Source: Pomphorhynchus laevis
Lineage: Eukaryota; Acanthocephala; Palaeacanthocephala; Echinorhynchida; Pomphorhynchidae
Assembly: GCA_012934845.2 (NCBI GenBank)
Contig: WNNJ02000339.1
Coordinates: forward strand, 1 to 64,000
DNA length: 64,000 nucleotides
Direction of reading: 5' to 3'
The notes beneath the pieces are model-generated. The model searched no databases. It was given only the letters and a program-made list of their open reading frames with translations, and was not told the origin of the DNA. Positions within the stretch are counted from its first letter, which is position 1; each line of letters opens with the position of its first letter. The position numbers and the translations under genes are program-made. Of the stretch, positions 59,816 to 64,000 are shown in pieces.

Positions 59816-60051
59816 GCATAATTTATTATACATTTGATACAATCCTCGGTTCCCTCAAATGGGCCTTTGTGCAATTAGTTATAATCTTGTCATTATTCTA
59901 TAGATTAATATAATATTTTTTTAAGTATTTTTTTATTTATTTTTCTTAATTCGAAATATTATTAACAAATTAGTAGTCACCCTCAAATGGGTCTTATAAA
60001 TGTCAGAATATAATATCTTTGTCCCTATATCTTCGTTATAATCCTTATTAC

Positions 60052-60528
60052 TCAGTTGTGATTAATACTTTTGTAATTTCTCCTCCTTAGCGTCATAGAC
60101 ACTGATTTTGCAATAGATATCGAAATGTTTGTTCTTATTCTTCTTATACAGTCATCATACCTATCTACGTCTTTTTCTGCCTGTCTAGTGGCAATCCGCT
60201 TAATCACACTGTTTGCTACAGGACCTATTCCTCCAACTGTCGAGAAAATCATCGGGTGGAATGCCGCTTGCTCAATTCTTGTAATTCTTTCTGCGTACTT
60301 TGCGTTTTTTCGACTTTCGTGGTATGTAAATGGATCAGTCATGCGCTCTAAGGAATATGAAGGTGCTAAATTGTTGAAGACACACACGTCCATATAGGAC
60401 CGCCCCCAGATATTCCCATATAGCCCATTGCAACAAATGTCAGCTCTGGCCTCTCTATCTTTCGTAGTAGTCGATCTGTCAAAATATATAGAATGCGGAA
60501 CTGGCTGTAATACAGGTTCCTTCGTCAC
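60052..60528 (-). CDS. RLE-type LINE restriction-like endonuclease
   Basis: 158 codons: REARADICCNGLYGN (the R-ADI strand with nuclease Asp), SYMDVCVFNNLAPS (second strand, normally DVRVFNPxAPSN), YHESRKNAKYAERITRIEQA, FHPMIFSTVGGIGPVANSVI, IRTNISISIAKSVSMTLR. The PD-(D/E)XK nuclease that would cut target DNA. Complete up to the stop. Confidence 0.82.
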   Translation of the reverse strand: MTKEPVLQPVPHSIYFDRSTTTKDREARADICCNGLYGNIWGRSYMDVCVFNNLAPSYSLERMTDPFTYHESRKNAKYAERITRIEQAAFHPMIFSTVGGIGPVANSVIKRIATRQAEKDVDRYDDCIRRIRTNISISIAKSVSMTLRRRNYKSINHN

Positions 60529-60545
60529 CAGTTTACAGATCCCTT

Positions 60546-60794
60546 TTACGGTTTGATAATTTCATCAACTACTATATTATGTCTAATGTAATTGAGACCT
60601 TCACATTTACACGACAATGCATGTGTTACATTAAAATCCATACCACATGTGCAAAAGCCAGTTAGGGTTTTAGGCTCCCATGCATATCGCACTGCTATCG
60701 CATATTCAAACTCTTGTGAGTTCAGAAGTCTGTTATCCGTATAAGTTCGTGAAGTAAGCCAAGCCGAGGCTCCTTTGACACTTGCGTTTCTCAA
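60546..60794 (-). CDS. RLE-type LINE, CCHC finger region
   Basis: 82 codons: VKGASAWLTSRTYTDNRLLN, EFEYAIAVRYAWEP, then CTCGMDFNVTHALSCKCEGL, the zinc finger (C-x-C...H-x4-C) in front of the nuclease, and YIRHN. The same finger is deleted in the fragment at 16262-17335. Confidence 0.82.
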   Translation of the reverse strand: MRNASVKGASAWLTSRTYTDNRLLNSQEFEYAIAVRYAWEPKTLTGFCTCGMDFNVTHALSCKCEGLNYIRHNIVVDEIIKP

Positions 60795-60839
60795 TATTGT
60801 ACTAAGATCTCGTTCCGAGGAATCAATAATTTTGAGTTA

Positions 60840-61488
60840 ATCCAGCTTTTGTTTAATCTTATTCTGATCATGCGCTTCATTTTGTAAAATGTTTTGATTA
60901 TTACGTAGTTCGTTTCCTCTCAGTCCATCGATGCTTGGTTTGCACATCGAGTACGAAACCCGATATTCATTCTCGCCTTCCGTAGCTGGGTTCATCAATC
61001 CCAAACCTCCTAGGAAATATGGTAGATGAATTATTTATTTAGATTCTTCATTCATAGTTTCTATACCAAGTATCCGAGTAATTGTGTTTTGAAATAATTC
61101 ATTTTCTAGAGGTTTAAACCATTCAATCTTTGTCTCGCATGTTCTCTTCAAGTATGTACATTAGTGTTGGAAAACTCTATTTAACATAAGATACGCCGCA
61201 AAAGTATTCTCCGTAATTAGATCGTCTAGTTTTGATACGTCCGTCTTGAATTCTCTAATTTTTTTCCTTCACTTGATGTTCAACATAGTTGTTCGTTCCG
61301 ATGTAACTGCCTAGGTATTTGACTCCATCTGTTCGGATCTGTAATCCAGTTTCCTCAAAAAGATTTGTATCTCCAATATTTTCTCGTGTTAAAATTACAC
61401 ACTTTTCCGGATTTACATTGTATCCGTAAGCTGGTCCATATCGTTTTACTAGCTCCCTCCCACACCTTTACTAAATCTTCTGCCTTTC
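60840..61488 (-). pseudogene. RLE-type LINE RT thumb, decayed
   Basis: Minus-strand pieces in several frames: NPEKCVILTREN and TGLQIRTDGVKYLGSY (about 61295-61420), LGGLGLMNPATEGENEYR (about 60960-61015). Order matches the family; frames are broken. Confidence 0.6.
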
Positions 61489-62118
61489 CTACGCAAGCAG
61501 CATCATTTGCATACCAACAGTGCTGAGCACTAGAGAATTTTGTCTCAGCTTTTCGATAAACGGTACGGACGCGGCAGCAAAGGCTGCCATCGATAGAGGA
61601 TCTCCTTGAGTGAATCCTTCAGCTGACATCAAAGAGATCCCACCGACTGTTAATTGTGATGGCTTTGCGTATGTATTATTCAGAATTATACTAAAGGACG
61701 GGCAGATGTACTTCATATTTTCGAGGGTGAGCGATCTATTAACAGAGTTAAAAGCATTTTTGGCATCCAGCAGAAGAAGGCAATTATCAGGGGAAGCTGA
61801 AAAGGAAGATCGAACTGTGTGTATGGCGATCTCGGTCCCTCCGCATTGTCCAGCACATAGCTGTACAGATCCGCATACATTTGTTAAATCATCGCCTATA
61901 TGTTCGAGTATTGCTCGGCCTATTATCCTGCGTAGCACTTCCCCAATTCCCACCGGTCGGACTCCCGGGTTCTTGTTCAGCGGTATAAGTCGACTAACCG
62001 TATACGCATCCAATCTACTTGATTCAATGTGCTCTGTGGATATTTTGATAGCGAATTCACTTATTATGCACGCTAATCTTCTTGAAGTCATACCAAATGC
62101 GTAAGAAATGATCTCCAT
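61489..62118 (-). CDS. RLE-type LINE reverse transcriptase
   Basis: 209 codons: LIPLNKNPGVRPVGIGEVLR, RIIGRAILEHI, AGQCGGTEIAIHTVRSSF, LLLDAKNAFNSVNRSLTLEN (catalytic Asp), GFTQGDPLSMAAFAAASVPF. After about residue 195 the frame shifts. In the other frame the active site reads WYANDA at 61500-61520, with the second metal-binding Asp changed to Asn. Confidence 0.85.
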   Translation of the reverse strand: MEIISYAFGMTSRRLACIISEFAIKISTEHIESSRLDAYTVSRLIPLNKNPGVRPVGIGEVLRRIIGRAILEHIGDDLTNVCGSVQLCAGQCGGTEIAIHTVRSSFSASPDNCLLLLDAKNAFNSVNRSLTLENMKYICPSFSIILNNTYAKPSQLTVGGISLMSAEGFTQGDPLSMAAFAAASVPFIEKLRQNSLVLSTVGMQMMLLA

Positions 62119-62603
62119 CCTTCCGAGTCGACTCCTGATGAACCTGCTGAACTATGTGTTTGCCTCGCAGCTTTTATAATATGTTTATGATCCATGCTGA
62201 AAAATCTTATTGAGTGATGTTCAGCACATCTGTCCATTGGAGCAGTCAATTTTAAATTCGTAAGACCTTCAGACGCTGTTGGGTGCATATCTTCCAAGTG
62301 CTGCAACACCGTTTTGTTGTTTACTATTTCCTCTAAAGGTATCACTCCACCGCCTGAATCATTCTTGAGCATTCTGGATGCTTTCGCTACATGTCCATTT
62401 CCGATAAAATTTATTACCCTCCGGACGGTCGGAGCATGACGTTGGGCACGAGAGTGAAAATCATATTGTTTCATCTTTTGCAAGTACCGTGCTTCCTTTA
62501 ATAAATCTCCTAATTGTTGCACTTTCCATAATTTGATACGTCTTTCAATTATTTTCCTTGGCTTATCTTGCGAGTCTTTATGCGTTGTAATATTAACTGA
62601 CAT
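62088..62603 (-). CDS. RLE-type LINE, region before RT
   Basis: 171 codons: IIERRIKLWKVQQLGDLLKE, ARYLQKMKQ, ASRMLKNDSGGGVIPLEEIV and SSAGSSGVDSEGWRSFLTHL. This is the typical pre-RT segment (GPSGxDxxxWR) of this LINE group. Overlaps both neighbours in other frames. Confidence 0.75.
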   Translation of the reverse strand: MSVNITTHKDSQDKPRKIIERRIKLWKVQQLGDLLKEARYLQKMKQYDFHSRAQRHAPTVRRVINFIGNGHVAKASRMLKNDSGGGVIPLEEIVNNKTVLQHLEDMHPTASEGLTNLKLTAPMDRCAEHHSIRFFSMDHKHIIKAARQTHSSAGSSGVDSEGWRSFLTHLV

Positions 62604-63109
62604 AATACAGTCGCTCGTTTCAGAGAATTATCCGAGGTAAATATTGTTCGGTTAAACGTTTCAAGGCAATCTGCTAGTAATTCAATAAATTCCTTGCTCG
62701 TGTTCCAAGCCGGTAGTTTAAAATGATTTGGATACCAGTGTATAACTTCTTGATATATCGCAGTAATTTCAAAATCGACAATGTATCTTTCTTGTTGTTG
62801 ATTATTAACAGTTATACTATGCTCTCTTGCTGCTTCCCTGACCGTTTCAACGTATTCAAGAGTTCTAGGATCATGATCGTCGGCAGTATTGATTTGTTCA
62901 TTTAGAACTTCTCTGTCAGCTGCAATCTTATAATCACATCTCACGCCTTGGTAATTAGACGGTTTATCCAATTCATGATTTGAACAGTTAACAGCCGCAC
63001 AGTTAATACATTTTTTGCCCGCCTTCCAGCATTTGCAAGATTTACATTTTGCGTTCTGCCCATTGCAACCACAACATTTCACCTCTGAGGAAGGTTTTCC
63101 ACTTGGCAT
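62549..63109 (-). CDS. RLE-type LINE N-terminal protein, CXC-like cysteine domain
   Basis: 186 codons. Residues 11-43: CCGCNGQNAKCKSCKCWKAG then KKCINCAAVNCSN, about ten Cys in CxC and CxxC spacing with a KAGKKC turn, like the CXC/CRC DNA-binding domain of Tesmin/TSO1 proteins. The rest is helical (YVETVREAAREHSITV; FKLPAWNTSKEFIELLADCL). The start follows directly on the 12-bp repeats. Overlaps the next frame by 55 bp, so one frameshift. Inferred role: DNA or RNA binding by the LINE protein. Confidence 0.78.
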   Translation of the reverse strand: MPSGKPSSEVKCCGCNGQNAKCKSCKCWKAGKKCINCAAVNCSNHELDKPSNYQGVRCDYKIAADREVLNEQINTADDHDPRTLEYVETVREAAREHSITVNNQQQERYIVDFEITAIYQEVIHWYPNHFKLPAWNTSKEFIELLADCLETFNRTIFTSDNSLKRATVLCQLILQRIKTRKISQGK

Positions 63110-63168
63110 GAAGTTGTCGTGAGTTTGTCGTGAGGTTGTCGTGAGGTTGTCGTGAGGTTGTCGTGAGG
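63110..63168 (-). repeat. 12-bp tandem repeat at the LINE 5' end
   Basis: GTTGTCGTGAGG repeated about five times directly upstream of the LINE start codon. Short repeats at 5' ends of RLE LINEs may arise from abortive or repeated 5' junction synthesis; the copy at 49.6 kb has comparable TAACTTGTGA repeats. Confidence 0.85.
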
Positions 63169-63176
63169 ATTAATAT

Positions 63177-63744
63177 AATATAGATTAAATAATAATAACA
63201 ATAGAAATAAAATTTACAATTCGTTATATAATGACTTAAATGCTTAGTTTGATAAGTTGATTAATAGTAAAAGCTTAAATACATCAAAGATAAACATTTG
63301 GAAAACTTATATATTAGATAAAATTAGAGAGAAAATGAAAATAACAAACAATTATAAAAAGAAAGATCAAATTAATAAAGATATGTACACAGAACTTACT
63401 AAATTAAAGGATAACTATATAATAACAACTATTGATAAAGCTAGTAATAACTTTGTCTTCATACGCAAAAAGCTTTATTATGATATACTGATGAAAAAAG
63501 TTTATTATAATGATTTAAATATAAACAACATATGAATGTAGTGATTTAAATTTCGAAACAATTATTACAAGTCATCGTTCTATAATGAATAAGAAGGATA
63601 TAAAATTGAAGCAGATAATAAAACTATACCTATATTATATTGGAATCCATAGTGCTTTTAAATGTACATTAAACCACTTTCTGTTTATATGAATAAAATA
63701 CTTAAAGTAATTAAAGCACACTTCAAAAAATATTGTATGGGATA
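63177..63744 (+). mobile_element. Naiad-type PLE, right part of the split copy
   Basis: Resumes with AATATAGATTAA and matches 51080-51680. Ends near TTCAAAAAATATTGTATGGG, where an unrelated PLE begins. Confidence 0.88.
63257..63535 (+). CDS. Naiad-type PLE, start of RT region
   Basis: 92 codons: SKINIWKTYILDKIREKMKI, YTELTKLKDNYIITTIDKAS, NNFVFIRKKLYYDILM. Contains the IDKAS motif of this PLE type. Stops at 63533-63535; sequence beyond (SLETIITS-like) is frame-broken. Confidence 0.75.
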   Translation: MINSKSLNTSKINIWKTYILDKIREKMKITNNYKKKDQINKDMYTELTKLKDNYIITTIDKASNNFVFIRKKLYYDILMKKVYYNDLNINNI

Positions 63745-64000
63745 GCTATATAGCAAATGTACACTGCGTTTTAAGTTCTCGTAAGCTATTAGACTCATTT
63801 AATAAGCTGTGTCTTATTTTGGGCAACATATAGAAATTACCCGGTTTATATCCATTCTTGAGTAATTTATCTAGACCAGTTGTTTGTAGTATCTTGTTGG
63901 AAATAAATGAGTTAATTAATTCTTTCATTTTATAAAATGCTTGATCTATCAAGTCCGTTGTTGTTCCGTAGCTTTCTGACTGCAGCTGTCGAAGTCCTTC
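63745..64000 (-). mobile_element. Conventional PLE fragment running off the window
   Basis: The minus-strand frame 63746-63952 reads AFYKMKELINSFISNKILQT then KLLKNGYKPGNFYMLPKIRH. GNFYMLPKIxK is the RT fingers motif of classical PLEs (compare GHMYLLPKIHK at 2100). It ends in NESNSLRELKTQCTFAI instead of the expected PGRPI motif. Its 5' part lies beyond the window. Confidence 0.65.

Larger units (their letters stand above)
59796..63176 (-). mobile_element. RLE-type LINE with N-terminal CXC-like domain, inserted in a PLE
   Basis: 3.38 kb, minus strand, flanked by AATATAGATTAA. From 5': five GTTGTCGTGAGG-type repeats (63110-63168), Cys-rich N-terminus, RT, CCHC finger, restriction-like endonuclease, AT-rich 3' end. 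All domains are present, but frameshifts and a YADD to YAND change make it dead. Confidence 0.9.

Noticed and set aside
63110-63168. CRISPR-like direct repeats.
   Set aside because: 12-bp units without spacers, at the 5' end of a LINE in a eukaryotic context: a simple tandem repeat.

Overview
The window looks like AT-rich nuclear DNA from an invertebrate animal. Host genes are few and far apart, and most of the rest is retrotransposons nested in one another. The animal origin is supported by a spliced Rab GDP-dissociation inhibitor gene with GT-AG introns, an isopentenyl-diphosphate isomerase gene, histone H3 fragments, and the mobile-element types (Penelope-like elements, RLE-type and APE-type LINEs, an RTE element). 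Phylum cannot be fixed from the sequence; flatworms and several other invertebrate groups carry such mixtures.

Layout. 1-6.5 kb: a conventional Penelope-like element (PLE, C-terminal GIY-YIG nuclease) on the minus strand, set among (TA)n tracts, long palindromes and a five-unit 380-bp tandem array. 7-11.4 kb: LINE remains, mainly a long decayed minus-strand APE-type LINE. 13.86-25.91 kb: the last four coding exons of GDI (plus strand), with introns of 82 bp, 3.2 kb and 8.2 kb; the long ones hold PLE and LINE debris. 25.9-30.3 kb: old PLE 3' ends and two inverted histone H3 fragments. 30.3-39.8 kb: a nest in which an N-terminal-GIY-YIG PLE (here called Naiad-type) is split by an 8.46-kb insertion of a conventional PLE in inverted arrangement, which is itself split by a 6.75-kb block of LINEs. 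40.3-46.05 kb: another Naiad-type copy split by a 4.5-kb RLE-type LINE with a 1408-codon open frame. 46.4-49.8 kb: a second RLE-type LINE split by an RTE element. 49.9-54.2 kb: the most complete Naiad-type copy facing an inverted partner. 56.75-57.88 kb: the isomerase gene. 59-63.7 kb: a Naiad-type copy split by a third RLE-type LINE with an N-terminal cysteine-rich domain. The window ends inside another PLE.

How it fits together. Target-site duplications of 11-14 bp that I could read by eye show the order of insertion: Naiad-type PLEs are the oldest layer and RLE LINEs, conventional PLEs and APE LINEs landed in them. The most unusual items are (1) the 1408-codon LINE frame, whose last ~290 residues include an unmistakable piece of hormone-sensitive lipase and other non-LINE sequence, all between target-site duplications, and (2) a ~140-bp module at the 3' end of every Naiad-type copy that can fold into nested stems plus a pseudoknot, with paired changes between copies. 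The two host genes are unrelated in role (vesicle traffic and isoprenoid synthesis) and share nothing but the neighbourhood.
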